NCBI GenBank assembly: GCA_011391155.1
Contig: JAABRA010000220.1
Coordinates: forward strand, 1-64,000
Length of the DNA stretch: 64,000 nt
Direction: 5' to 3'
Origin: Burkholderiales bacterium
GTDB lineage: Bacteria; Pseudomonadota; Gammaproteobacteria; Burkholderiales; Burkholderiaceae_C
Shown here: positions 44,828 to 53,394 of the stretch, in pieces
How the letters are laid out: the number at the start of each line of letters is the position of its first letter
Position numbering within the stretch: the stretch's first letter is position 1
Program-made: the position numbers and the translations under genes
The notes under the pieces: model-generated
Seen by the model: the letters and a program-made list of their open reading frames with translations, nothing else
Database searches by the model: none
Told to the model about the DNA's origin: nothing

Positions 44828-45262
44828 ATGTTCAAGCACATCCTCCTCGCCACCGACGGTTCCGCCAGCGCCGAGCACGCCGCCCGTAAAGCCCTGGAAC
44901 TCGCTCGCATCCACGGCGGGCATGTCGCCGCGGCCTACGTGGTGGACCCCTACCCGTACCTTGGCATCGGCGAAGTCAATCCGATAGCGCTGCAGTCGTA
45001 CATGGCGGCGGCGCAGCACGCGTCGACCCGGGTCTTCGTCCAGCTGGCCGATCAGGCCGCGGCCGCCGGGGTGCAACTCCAGGTGCAACTGGTCGAAAAT
45101 ATGCAGGCCGCGCGCGGCATCGCGCAGCTGGCCGACGATGTAGCGGCCGACCTCATCGTCATCGGCTCGCACGGGCGCAGCGGCGTCGAAAAGCTGGTGC
45201 TTGGCAGCGTCGCGGCCAAGGTGGTGGCGCTGTCCACCCGGCCGGTGCTGGTGATTCGCTGA
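44828..45262 (+). CDS. Universal stress protein (UspA family), ATP-binding type
   Basis: 144 residues, 'MFKHILLATDGSASAEHAA' at the start and the intact nucleotide motif 'GSHGRSGVEKLVLGS' near the C-terminus (G-2x-G-9x-G-S). This differs from the Usp at 11113, whose motif is degenerate. It probably binds ATP and acts in stress survival in the cytoplasm. It lies alone, 113 bases after the aldolase gene and convergent with the MFS gene. Confidence 0.92.
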   Translation: MFKHILLATDGSASAEHAARKALELARIHGGHVAAAYVVDPYPYLGIGEVNPIALQSYMAAAQHASTRVFVQLADQAAAAGVQLQVQLVENMQAARGIAQLADDVAADLIVIGSHGRSGVEKLVLGSVAAKVVALSTRPVLVIR

Positions 45263-45335
45263 CATCTGCATTCGCCAGGCTTGCCGCGAAAGTCAAGACC
45301 GGGCCCGGCCTGGCCCGGCGGAGCCGCGATCCAGA

Positions 45336-46577
45336 TCAGCCGCTGAGCGGCTTCTGGCGTGACGCGAACATGGCCCCCAGCCACAACGCGCAAGCCGAAA
45401 ACACCAGCCCGCGGGCCAGCCCGCCCGGTCCGTCGGCGATCCAGCCGACGATGGTCGGCCCCACGATCTGCCCGGCGGCAAACACGACGGTGAATGCGCT
45501 GATGCCGGCCGGCCACAACGCCTGCGGCAGGTTGTGGCGCACCAGCGCCGTGGTCGAGGCCACCACCGACAGGAACACACCGCCAAACAGCAGGCCCGAG
45601 GCCAGCACCACGGGCCAGGCCGAGGTCAGCGCGGGCGCTATCGTCGCCAGGCCCAGCAGCGCATTGAGCATGGCCAGCGCCTGCCCGCCGCGGGCGCGGT
45701 CCAGCAAGCCCGCCCAGATGCGCGACGAGGCGATCACCGCCAGCCCCAGCAGCGCATAAAACAGCGTCACCGCGCCACCACTGGCCCCCTGTTCGCGCAA
45801 CAGGGCGATCACGAAGGTCATGTAGCCGATGTAACCCACGCCGAACAGCGAATACCCGGCCAGCGCAAAGCCGAGCCGACGCCACTGAAATCCCGAATTC
45901 CCATTCAAATGGGCACCATCCCAGCGTGGATGGGTCTTTATATGCTCCTGTTTTTGAAAACTCCGGGCAGGTCGACGCAGCACCACGGTGGCCGCCAGGC
46001 ACACGCCGCTCAACGCCCACCAGGCCCAGGCCCAGGCGTGCGGCGCATTACCGGCCGCCGCCAGCGCCGCCGGCACCAGCAGCGCCGAGACGACGATGCC
46101 CAGCCCGGTTCCCCCGTAATACAGCCCGATCAGCAAGCCGCCGCGCCCCGGCTGCAACACCGCCAGCCGCGCCGCCAGCAGCCCGCCCGCGATGAAGACC
46201 CACGCGCTCGCCACCCCGGCCAGCCCACGCTGCACCAGCAGGGGCGCAGCCTGGGAGGAGAAGCCGCCCAGGCCCATGAACACACTGGCGAGCAGCGCGC
46301 CCCACAGCAGCAGGGGTCCCGGCCCGACGCCGCGCAGCAGGCGCGGCGTGACCAGCGCACCACACAGATACCCCAGGGCATTCACCGTGTTCATGGCGCC
46401 GGCCAACGTGTAGCTCCAGCCCAGATCCGCACGCATCGGGGGCAGCAGCAAGCCGTAGGCAAAGCGGGTGATCCCCAGCGACACCGCCGCGCCGAGCGAT
46501 AGGGCCAGCGCGGTCCATACCAGCGCCATGGGTGCAGGAGGCTCCCGATCACCGGAAGTGGGCGTTGGATGAGGCAT
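45336..46577 (-). CDS. MFS transporter (YbfB/YjiJ family) with an in-frame R1 repeat in its central loop
   Basis: 413 residues with about twelve hydrophobic segments. 'LGITRFAYGLLLPPMRADLG' at the N-terminus is the signature of the YbfB/YjiJ MFS group; the substrate is unknown. Between the sixth and seventh helices, after 'VVLRRPAR', an extra stretch 'SFQKQEHIKTHPRWDGAHLN' and a few more residues precede 'QWRRLGFALAGYSLFGVGY'. This extra stretch is encoded by repeat R1-6, in frame. The central cytoplasmic loop of MFS proteins tolerates insertions, so the transporter may work. A shorter start at MALVWTALAL (about 46527) is possible. Confidence 0.85.
   Translation of the reverse strand: MPHPTPTSGDREPPAPMALVWTALALSLGAAVSLGITRFAYGLLLPPMRADLGWSYTLAGAMNTVNALGYLCGALVTPRLLRGVGPGPLLLWGALLASVFMGLGGFSSQAAPLLVQRGLAGVASAWVFIAGGLLAARLAVLQPGRGGLLIGLYYGGTGLGIVVSALLVPAALAAAGNAPHAWAWAWWALSGVCLAATVVLRRPARSFQKQEHIKTHPRWDGAHLNGNSGFQWRRLGFALAGYSLFGVGYIGYMTFVIALLREQGASGGAVTLFYALLGLAVIASSRIWAGLLDRARGGQALAMLNALLGLATIAPALTSAWPVVLASGLLFGGVFLSVVASTTALVRHNLPQALWPAGISAFTVVFAAGQIVGPTIVGWIADGPGGLARGLVFSACALWLGAMFASRQKPLSG
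45897..45960 (-). repeat. R1 dispersed repeat, copy 6 (inside the MFS gene)
   Basis: The complement reads ACCCATCCACGCTGGGATGG and then TGCCCATTT. The inner CCATCC-ACGCTG-GGATGG is a perfect hairpin. It is translated as part of the MFS central loop. Confidence 0.8.
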
Positions 46578-46655
46578 GTCAAAGGCATTTTGCGTGACCG
46601 CCCCGAAACCTGTGTACGCTTGGGCTTTCCCCAGACACGAAATCAGGGTTCCGTC

Positions 46656-47759
46656 ATGTCCCCCTTGTTCTCCCCCTTCCAGGCTGGTGCCCTCTCGCTG
46701 GCCAACCGCATCGTCATGGCGCCGCTCACGCGCAACCGCGCGCCCGACGCCATTCCCACGCCGCTGATGGCCACCTACTACCGTCAGCGCGCCGACGCCG
46801 GGCTGCTGATCACCGAGGCCACGGCCATCAGCCCGCAGGCCCAGGGCTATGCCGACGTGCCTGGGCTCTATGGCACCGAACAGCTCGACGGCTGGAAGCG
46901 CATAACCCGGGCGGTCCACGAGGCAGACGGGAAAATCGTGGTGCAGCTCTGGCATGTGGGCCGGGTCTCCCATGTCTCGCTGCAGCCGCACAACCTGCCT
47001 CCGGTGGCGCCTTCCGCCATTCGGGCCAAGACCAAGACCGTGCTGATCCACGACGGCGTGCCGACTTTCACCGACACCTCGGAGCCGCGCGCGCTCGACG
47101 TCGGCGAGCTGCCCGGCATCGTGCAGGACTACCGGCACGCGGCACGCAATGCCATTGCGGCGGGCTTCGATGGGGTAGAAATCCATGCCGCCAACGGCTA
47201 CCTGATCGACCAGTTCCTGAAAACCGGCTCCAACCACCGCACCGATGACTACGGCGGCAGCATCAAAAACCGCGCGCGGCTGCTGCTCGAAGTGGCCGCC
47301 GCCGTGGCCGATACCATTGGGGGTGAGCGCACCGGCATCCGCCTGTCACCGGTCACGCCAGCCAACGACGTGGTCGATGCCCATCCGCAACCGCTGTTCG
47401 AGTACGTGGCGCGGCATCTGGCGCCGCTGAATCTGGCTTATATCCACGTGATCGAGGGCGCCACGGGCGGCGCGCGCGACCTGGCGGACCGGCCGTTTGA
47501 CTACGCCGCCCTGCGCCAGGCCTGGCGCGACGCCGGCGGCACCGGCGCCTGGATGGTCAACAACGGCTACGACCTGACCCTGGCTGAGCAAGCCCTGAAG
47601 GACGGCGCCGACCTGGTCGCCTTTGGCCGGCCCTTCATCGCCAACCCCGACCTGCCCCTGCGCCTGCGCCGCGGCGGCCCGTTCAATACCCCGGACCGCG
47701 CGACCTTCTATGGCGGCGGGGAAAAAGGCTACACCGACTACCCCTGCCTGGCGGACTGA
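46656..47759 (+). CDS. Old yellow enzyme family alkene reductase (NemA-like)
   Basis: 367 residues in an FMN TIM barrel: 'SLANRIVMAPLTRNRAPDA', 'LLITEATAISPQAQGY', the active-site 'IHAANGYLIDQFLKTGSNHR' and 'RTDDYGGSIKNRARLLLEV'. These match N-ethylmaleimide reductase/xenobiotic reductase enzymes, which reduce activated C=C bonds and nitrate esters with NAD(P)H. The start at 46656 is chosen because the barrel begins a few residues later; it is divergent from the MFS gene by 78 bases. Joint regulation with the MFS gene is possible. Confidence 0.93.
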   Translation: MSPLFSPFQAGALSLANRIVMAPLTRNRAPDAIPTPLMATYYRQRADAGLLITEATAISPQAQGYADVPGLYGTEQLDGWKRITRAVHEADGKIVVQLWHVGRVSHVSLQPHNLPPVAPSAIRAKTKTVLIHDGVPTFTDTSEPRALDVGELPGIVQDYRHAARNAIAAGFDGVEIHAANGYLIDQFLKTGSNHRTDDYGGSIKNRARLLLEVAAAVADTIGGERTGIRLSPVTPANDVVDAHPQPLFEYVARHLAPLNLAYIHVIEGATGGARDLADRPFDYAALRQAWRDAGGTGAWMVNNGYDLTLAEQALKDGADLVAFGRPFIANPDLPLRLRRGGPFNTPDRATFYGGGEKGYTDYPCLAD

Positions 47760-47774
47760 GCCGCCCCGCAAGCG

Positions 47775-48356
47775 CTATTCGCCCAACCCGATGGGTGCGG
47801 GCGCCCGCATCACGATGCGGGTGAACAGGCGGTCGTAGGCGGGATCCGGGGGATATTTGCCTGTCAGCGGGTCGCAGTTTTTCTCGAAAGCGGCGTCGAG
47901 CTCCTTCCAGTCCGCCTCGCTGAGCACCTTCTCGGCCTCGGGCAGGATCACGTCTTCTTCCAGGCGCATGTGCTCCAGGTACGCGTCCACGTACTGCTTG
48001 AAGGCATCGGTGAAGGTCTGGCGCCGCGACTCGCCCAGCAATTCCCAGGACAACAGCAGGTGCTGCACGTCGCGCACCGACTTTTCGCTGTGCATGTGGT
48101 CGCGCTCCAGCCGGTCCACCGTGCCCATGACATGCGGCGAACGCTTGGCGACGCGCGGAAACAGCAAATTCGACTCTTTGGGGTGGTGCAGACGCTCCGG
48201 AAATTCGTCGATGTAGAACAGCATCGCGCGCATGACATCAAAGAAATTCTCGGGTTTGTCGGCTGGGCCCCGCTCCACCATCATGCGCATCGACTGCAAC
48301 ATGGCGGCCAAGGACGCATGTTCGTCGCGGATGATTTGCAAGCTGGTGTGTTTCAT
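47775..48356 (-). CDS. Hemerythrin-domain protein (soluble)
   Basis: 193 residues. 'IIRDEHASLAAMLQSM' opens a hemerythrin HHE domain; further ligands lie in 'LHHPKESNLLFPRV', 'RLERDHMHSEKSV', and 'YLEHMRLEEDVILPEAE'. There is no membrane segment, unlike the hemerythrin at 22098. HHE proteins bind a di-iron or haem centre and act in oxygen/NO sensing or iron-cluster repair. CAGGAGAC lies six bases before the ATG at 48356 and decides the start. It is convergent with the old yellow enzyme gene (15 bases). Confidence 0.9.
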   Translation of the reverse strand: MKHTSLQIIRDEHASLAAMLQSMRMMVERGPADKPENFFDVMRAMLFYIDEFPERLHHPKESNLLFPRVAKRSPHVMGTVDRLERDHMHSEKSVRDVQHLLLSWELLGESRRQTFTDAFKQYVDAYLEHMRLEEDVILPEAEKVLSEADWKELDAAFEKNCDPLTGKYPPDPAYDRLFTRIVMRAPAPIGLGE

Positions 48357-48457
48357 GGCGGTCTCCTGATCGTGATGGTTGCGCATACCTGGTTGCAAGC
48401 ATGCCAGAGCGGACGATTGCAAACCATGATTCAAGTCAAGATTTGCATCGACGGCGC

Positions 48458-50797
48458 TCAAGCCTCGGGGGGCCGCCAGCGCTTGAGCAGCAAGGCATTG
48501 GCCATCACGCTGACCGAACTCATGGCCATCGCGGCGCCCGCCACCACCGGATTCAGGTAGCCCAGCGCCGCCAGCGGAATACCGGCCACGTTGTAGGCAA
48601 AGGCCCAGAACAGGTTCTGCCGGATCTTGGCCACGGTGCGGCCGGAAATGTCGAGCGCCGCCGCCACCAGCCCCACGTCGCCACGCATCAGCGTGATGCC
48701 GGCCGCATGCATCGCCACGTCGGTGCCATTGCCCATGGCCAGCCCCACGTCGGCCGCCGCCAGGGCCGGGGCATCGTTCACGCCGTCGCCGACCATGGCA
48801 ACGGTAGAGGGATGTGCGCCCCCACGCTCCCCGCTGCGCGTGGTTCGCGGCCCTTCCAGCTTGAGCTTCGCCACCAACGCCGCCTTGTCGCCGGGCAGCA
48901 CCTCGGCCATCACCTCGCCGTCCTCGGGCCGCAGGCCCAACCGGCGCGCCATGGCCTCGGCCGCGCCCCGGTTGTCGCCGGAAATCATCACCGGCTTGAT
49001 GCCGCGCGCCCGCAGCACCGCCAACGCGGCCTGGGCGCCGGGCTTGGGTTCGTCACCGAAGGCCATCAAGGCGCGCAACACATAGGGCCCCCACGCTGGG
49101 CACTGCGTGTCCTCGCTGCCCCCCAGGAGGGCGTTCGCGCCTTGGGACGGCCCGGCGGCGCTCAGCCCGGCCGTGGTGCGCTCGGCCATGACCGACACCG
49201 TGGCCCCCTGCTGCTGCAACGCCGTCGCACGCGCAGCCAGCGGGCCCAGCGCCACGCCGAGCTCTTCCATCCAGCGCAGGCTGCCAATCAGATAACTGCG
49301 CCCGCCGACCTCGCCTTCGCTGCCGCGTCCGGGCACGGCGCGCACGTTGTCAGGCGCGTCAAACACCAGCCCCTTGTCTTTGGCCGCGATCACCACGGCA
49401 CGCGCCAGCGGGTGTTCGCTGCCGCTTTGCAGGCTGGCAGCGGCCTTCAGCAGCGTGGCCTCGTCCACGCCGTCCACCGCCACCAGCGCCGTCAAGGTCG
49501 GCCGGCCCAGCGTCAGGGTGCCGGTCTTGTCGAAGGCCACGATATCCACCTTGTGCGCCAGCTCCAGCGCCTGTGCGTCCTTGATCAGGATGCCGTGTTT
49601 CGCCGCCACCCCGGTGCCGGCCATGATCGCAGCTGGCGTGGCCAGCCCCAAGGCGCACGGACAGGCAATCACCAGCACCGCCACGGCGTGGATCACCGCC
49701 GTCTCGAACGGCGCGCCGGCCCACCACAGCCACGTCAACAACGTGGCCAGTGCCACCACCAGCACCCCCGGCACGAACACCGCCGCCACCTGGTCCACCA
49801 GTCGCTGGATCGGCGCCTTGGCAGCCTGCGCGTCCTCCACCAGCCGGATGATGGTTGAGAGCACGGTCTCGCTGCCCACCGCCGTCACCTGCAGCACCAC
49901 CCGGCCCTCGCCGTTGATCGAGCCGCCCGTCAGCTTGTCGCCCGGCTCGCGCAGCACCGGCAGTGGCTCGCCGGTCAGCATCGACTCGTCCACCTGCGTC
50001 TGGCCCTCCAGCAGGGTGCCGTCCACCGGGAATCGTTCACCCGGCTTGACCACAATCCGGTCGCCGACCAGCACCTCCGCGACGGGCACATCGACCTCGC
50101 CATCAAGTCCGATCAGGTGCGCCACGTCCGGCCGCAGCGCGTGCAGCGCGCGGATCGCCGTGGTGGTCTGGCGCTTGGCGCGGGCCTCCAGAAACTTGCC
50201 CAGCAGCACCAGCGTCACCACCACCGCCGATCCCTCGAAGTACAGGTGCGGCATGGTGCCGGGCGCCGCCGTCAGCCAGAGCCACATCGACAGCGCCCAG
50301 CCCGCCGTGGTGCCAATCGCCACCAGCAGGTCCATGTTGCCGGTCAGCGCCAGCAGCGCGTGCCAGCCCGCCTTGTAAAAGCGGGCGCCCAGGATGAATT
50401 GCACCGGCGTAGCCAGCATGAACTGCACCCAAGCCGGCAGCATCCAGTGCTGCCCGAACAGATCCCCGAGCATCGGCAGCACCAGCGGCGCCGACAGCAG
50501 CAGGCCGATGGCCACCGGGGCAAACCCCGCCCAGGGCGAAGCGTCTTCCACCGCGTCCATCTGCGCGGGCGTGCGCGGCTCATAGCCGGCATCGCGCACC
50601 GCCCGGCGCAGGCGCGCCTCCATCTGCTCGCCCGGTGCGAACGTGATGCGCGCGGACTCGGTCGCCAGGTTGACCGTGGCTTCCTGCACGCCGGGAACTT
50701 TCTTGAGGGCCCGCTCGACCCGTGCCGAACAGGAGGCGCAGGTCATGCCGCCAATGCCGATATCGAGCGAGGAGGTGGTGGTTTCGGGCGTGTTCAT
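48458..50797 (-). CDS. copA: Copper-exporting P1B-type ATPase with two in-frame R2 insertions
   Basis: 779 residues. One N-terminal metal-binding domain ('[16 protein letters not shown]'), eight membrane segments with the '[14 protein letters not shown]' copper site, phosphorylation motif '[13 protein letters not shown]' and the '[18 protein letters not shown]' hinge. It pumps Cu(I) outward with ATP. Two inserts are odd: about 29 residues ('[20 protein letters not shown]...') before '[15 protein letters not shown]', and about 16 ('[15 protein letters not shown]') just before '[11 protein letters not shown]'. Both are copies of repeat R2 in frame. A CueR-type promoter is directly upstream, divergent from copZ-cueR. 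Confidence 0.93.
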   Translation of the reverse strand: MNTPETTTSSLDIGIGGMTCASCSARVERALKKVPGVQEATVNLATESARITFAPGEQMEARLRRAVRDAGYEPRTPAQMDAVEDASPWAGFAPVAIGLLLSAPLVLPMLGDLFGQHWMLPAWVQFMLATPVQFILGARFYKAGWHALLALTGNMDLLVAIGTTAGWALSMWLWLTAAPGTMPHLYFEGSAVVVTLVLLGKFLEARAKRQTTTAIRALHALRPDVAHLIGLDGEVDVPVAEVLVGDRIVVKPGERFPVDGTLLEGQTQVDESMLTGEPLPVLREPGDKLTGGSINGEGRVVLQVTAVGSETVLSTIIRLVEDAQAAKAPIQRLVDQVAAVFVPGVLVVALATLLTWLWWAGAPFETAVIHAVAVLVIACPCALGLATPAAIMAGTGVAAKHGILIKDAQALELAHKVDIVAFDKTGTLTLGRPTLTALVAVDGVDEATLLKAAASLQSGSEHPLARAVVIAAKDKGLVFDAPDNVRAVPGRGSEGEVGGRSYLIGSLRWMEELGVALGPLAARATALQQQGATVSVMAERTTAGLSAAGPSQGANALLGGSEDTQCPAWGPYVLRALMAFGDEPKPGAQAALAVLRARGIKPVMISGDNRGAAEAMARRLGLRPEDGEVMAEVLPGDKAALVAKLKLEGPRTTRSGERGGAHPSTVAMVGDGVNDAPALAAADVGLAMGNGTDVAMHAAGITLMRGDVGLVAAALDISGRTVAKIRQNLFWAFAYNVAGIPLAALGYLNPVVAGAAMAMSSVSVMANALLLKRWRPPEA
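48817..48852 (+). repeat. R2 repeat, partial copy inside copA (before the GDGVND hinge)
   Basis: CGCCCCCACGCTCCCCGCTG, then CGCGTGGTTCGCGGCCC match the left half of the R2 unit. The insert is in frame with copA. Confidence 0.75.
49085..49164 (+). repeat. R2 repeat, full copy inside copA
   Basis: GGGCCCCCACGCTGGGCACTG, TCCTCGCTGCCCCCC, TTCGCGCCTTGGGACGG and CCCGGCGGCGCTCA match R2 along its whole length. It is close to the copy in the alpha/beta hydrolase, but is read in a different frame. Confidence 0.8.
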
Positions 50798-50804
50798 GGT
50801 GCGA

Positions 50805-50835
50805 AGCGTAGTCCTTCCCACGGTGGCAAGGTCAA
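50805..50835 (-). promoter_or_regulatory. copA promoter with CueR-type operator
   Basis: Read toward copA: -35 TTGACC, a 19-base spacer containing the dyad CCTTGCC-5-GGGAAGG, then -10 TACGCT. The long 19-base spacer with the dyad is the hallmark of MerR-family activated promoters, and the CCTT...AAGG arms fit CueR. The -10 ends eight bases before the copA ATG, so the message should have almost no leader. Confidence 0.75.
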
Positions 50836-50850
50836 GGCCTGCGCTGAAAC

Positions 50851-50915
50851 TCCTGTTTAAAGAGCTTACTACGACCATTTCACGCTGGGTAGAGCCCTAT
50901 TTGATCCATAAACTG
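50851..50915 (+). repeat. R1 dispersed repeat, copy 7
   Basis: CCTGTTTAAAGAGC, then CGACCATTTCACGCTGGG and TAGAGCCCTATTTGATCC match the R1 pattern. It lies in the divergent space between copA and copZ, just upstream of the copA promoter. Confidence 0.78.
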
Positions 50916-51027
50916 GCTCGATGAGGCTTTGCAGGCCATTGCGGCGCCCCAACACGACACCTTGACATTCCCATCATGGCACGGTTCAGACTATGCTCTC
51001 CCCTTAACTCCGTCATAAGGAATCCCC

Positions 51028-51225
51028 ATGAACCAGACCTTCACCGTTACCGGCATGACCTGCGGCCACTGCGAGATGGCGGTCAAGCGGGCGCTCAGGC
51101 AGGTGGACCCGCAGGCTGAAGTCACCATTGACCGCGCGCAGAACCTCGTCCAGGTGGCATCCAGCCAGCCGCGCGAATCGCTGGCCCAGGCCATCGTTGA
51201 AGAGGGCTATGCCGTCGCCGCCTGA
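51028..51225 (+). CDS. copZ: Copper chaperone CopZ (heavy-metal-associated domain)
   Basis: 65 residues, a single HMA domain with the Cu(I)-binding 'GMTCGHCEMAVKRAL' and the usual C-terminal 'AIVEEGYAV'. It carries Cu(I) in the cytoplasm and passes it to CopA or the regulator. AAGGAAT precedes the ATG. It is divergent from copA, and its last 17 bases overlap the cueR start. Confidence 0.94.
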   Translation: MNQTFTVTGMTCGHCEMAVKRALRQVDPQAEVTIDRAQNLVQVASSQPRESLAQAIVEEGYAVAA

Positions 51226-51670
51226 GCCCGTCGCCACCGCCGGGCGGACGCCCTTCCCCGTCAATATCGGCCAGGCGGCCGCGCTGTCCGGCGTTTCCGC
51301 CAGGATGCTGCGGCACTACGAATCGCTCGGCCTGCTCGGCCAGGTGATCCGCACCGACAACGGCTACCGCCAGTACGCCGAGAGCGATGTGCACACCCTG
51401 CGCTTTATCAAGCGTTCGCGCGACCTGGGATTCTCGATGGCCGAGATCGCCGAACTGGTGAACCTGTGGCACAACCGCCGCAGGGCCAGCGCCAGCGTCA
51501 AGACCATCGCGCAAATGCACCTGGACGATCTGGCCGCGCGCATTGACGCCATGCAGGCCATGCAGCGCGCGCTGCAGAACCTGCTGCGGCATTGTCACGG
51601 CGACGACCGGCCCGACTGCCCGATCCTGGACGACCTGGCGGGCGCGTCGCCACCCGCCGGTCACGCCTGA
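51209..51670 (+). CDS. cueR: MerR-family copper-responsive regulator CueR
   Basis: 153 residues from MPSPPEPVATAG. The MerR helix-turn-helix is 'NIGQAAALSGVSARMLRHYE', followed by the dimerisation helix. The C-terminal metal loop 'HCHGDDRPDCPIL' has the two Cys spaced as in CueR (Cu(I)-sensing). It starts inside the end of copZ (17-base overlap), which replaces the longer track ORF. It should activate copA through the 19-base-spacer promoter. Confidence 0.93.
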   Translation: MPSPPEPVATAGRTPFPVNIGQAAALSGVSARMLRHYESLGLLGQVIRTDNGYRQYAESDVHTLRFIKRSRDLGFSMAEIAELVNLWHNRRRASASVKTIAQMHLDDLAARIDAMQAMQRALQNLLRHCHGDDRPDCPILDDLAGASPPAGHA

Positions 51671-51753
51671 AAACGAAGCTGCGCGCAGCAGGCCTGATCG
51701 CCGGCCAAAACCCAGAGCCTGCAGGGACTGCCGCGCTGCGGTGTAATTCAGGC

Positions 51754-52674
51754 ATGAACACGCCTGCAGCCTTCAGCCCTGTGCAACAACCCCGCCGCGT
51801 CGAGCGGATCATCACCGGCCAGCCCACCTCCGACGGCGCGGGCGTCAAGCTCACGCGGGTACTCACGCACGACCTGCAACAGCGGCTTGACCCCTTCCTG
51901 ATGCTGGACAACTTCGCCAGCGACGACCCCGACGACTACGGTGCCGGTTTCCCCGATCACCCGCACCGCGGCTTCGAGACCGTCACCTACATGATCGCCG
52001 GGCGCATGCGCCACAAGGACAGCGCCGGCCACGAAGGCCTGCTGCAGAACGGCGGCGTGCAGTGGATGACCGCCGGGCGCGGCCTGATCCACAGCGAAAT
52101 GCCCGAGCAGGAAGCAGGCGTGATGGAGGGCTTCCAGCTCTGGCTGAACCTGCCGGGCAAAGACAAGTTGTGCCCGCCCTGGTACCGCGACATCCAGAGC
52201 GCCGAGATTCCGGAATTCGTGACGCCGGACGGCGTGACCGTGCGCGTCATTGCCGGGGAGAGCCGGGGCGCCGGCGGCCCGGTCCCGGGCGCCATGCATC
52301 GCCCGGCCAGCGCTTACCCGACCGACCCGCTCTACCTCGACCTGCATTTCCCCGCTGCCGCTGCGGCCCCGGCGGCCTTCAGCCAGCCCCTGCCGGCTTC
52401 ACGCAACGCCTTTATCTATGTGTACCGCGGCGCGGTGGAGGTCGTCGATGCGAACGGTGGAGCCATGCCCGTGCCGCTGCACCGGATGGCCATCCTGGCC
52501 AACGAGGGCGACGGCGTGCTGCTGCGCGCCGCGGGGAGCGTCCCTGCCCGGGCTTTGCTGATTGCCGGTCAGCCGCTGGGCGAGCCGATCGCCCAGTACG
52601 GACCCTTCGTGATGAATACGCGCGAGCAACTGATGCAGGCGGTCGAGGACTTCCAGGCCGGCAGGCTCGTATGA
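51754..52674 (+). CDS. Pirin-family protein
   Basis: 306 residues in two cupin halves. The N-terminal cupin has the metal ligands in 'FPDHPHRGFETVTYMIAG' and 'AGRGLIHSEMPEQEAG'. The C-terminal half contains the conserved 'FIYVYRGAVEV'. Pirins bind iron; bacterial members include quercetin dioxygenases and proteins that modulate central metabolism, so the role is unsettled. It lies 84 bases after cueR on the same strand. Between it and the convergent HPF-like gene there are 238 bases in which I see only a GC-rich hairpin (CGGCCCGTCCGGCCG) and no gene. Confidence 0.92.
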   Translation: MNTPAAFSPVQQPRRVERIITGQPTSDGAGVKLTRVLTHDLQQRLDPFLMLDNFASDDPDDYGAGFPDHPHRGFETVTYMIAGRMRHKDSAGHEGLLQNGGVQWMTAGRGLIHSEMPEQEAGVMEGFQLWLNLPGKDKLCPPWYRDIQSAEIPEFVTPDGVTVRVIAGESRGAGGPVPGAMHRPASAYPTDPLYLDLHFPAAAAAPAAFSQPLPASRNAFIYVYRGAVEVVDANGGAMPVPLHRMAILANEGDGVLLRAAGSVPARALLIAGQPLGEPIAQYGPFVMNTREQLMQAVEDFQAGRLV

Positions 52675-52912
52675 AGGGATTGCGGCGGCGCTCAGTAGCA
52701 CCCGATGCGCCGCAGGCATAGCCCGAAGGGACCGGCCCGTCCGGCCGGGTCGTAGCGCAGCCGGCTGCTTGACAGCACCCCCATGACCGCATCGTTGACG
52801 GGTCGCCAGCCATGGACGGTGGAACGATGGATGGTGCACAAAGCCGATCCTGTCCTGATCCGGCCTCCTGGACATCAAAAAGGCTGAACCTGCGGGGCAA
52901 GGGATTAACTGA

Positions 52913-53281
52913 CTAACTGACCGCCTGACTTTCGACGGGCCCGCTGTCGAGGGCCCGCCTGGCAGTGCGCCCGCGCACGGGTTTCTGGCTGCGTTGTAGG
53001 CTGCGCGTCAGAACCCGGGTGGCCCGGTTGAGCGAGCGGTCCAGCGCAGTACGCCAGTCCCGCGCCAGCGATGCGATCACCAGCGTGCCCGCGCTGACCG
53101 TCTTCAACTCCACCTGGCAGCGCTTGTCCACCCCGCCGCGCGGACCATTGACGTCCGAGAACTGCACCCTGGCGCGCGGCACCAGGGCGCTCAGGCGGCG
53201 CAGCGCGAAGCGCACACGCGCCACGGACAGATCGCGCAACCGGGTGCCGTCGGCAACGCGGGATTCAAAAATGATATGCAT
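52913..53281 (-). CDS. Small HPF/RaiA-family ribosome-associated protein
   Basis: 122 residues from MHIIFESRVADG. The beta-alpha fold of HPF/YfiA is suggested by the regular pattern 'LRDLSVARVRFALRRLSAL', 'RARVQFSDVNGPRGGVDKRC' and 'SLARDWRTALDRSLNRATRV'. Such proteins bind between the ribosomal subunits and hold ribosomes inactive in stationary phase. This one is shorter than long HPF and very Arg-rich at the C-terminus. It is divergent from the NhaR-like gene. The family call is likely but not certain. Confidence 0.75.
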   Translation of the reverse strand: MHIIFESRVADGTRLRDLSVARVRFALRRLSALVPRARVQFSDVNGPRGGVDKRCQVELKTVSAGTLVIASLARDWRTALDRSLNRATRVLTRSLQRSQKPVRGRTARRALDSGPVESQAVS

Positions 53282-53394
53282 GGTCTTTTCCTGGGTGGGT
53301 TGAAGCAGGCTCAACGATAGGGATCCGGCAAATCTTTAAAAAGCAGATAATTTCGCACGAACCATCTTAAAAAACCTGCCTGTTAGCACCTCCG

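Noticed and set aside
50966-51000. Second CueR-type promoter before copZ (TTGACA ... TATGCT)
   Set aside because: The spacing between these hexamers is about 24 bases, too long for a MerR-type promoter, and there is no clear dyad.
52675-52912. Possible small gene after pirin
   Set aside because: Track ORFs here are antisense or run into pirin; only a GC-rich hairpin is visible.
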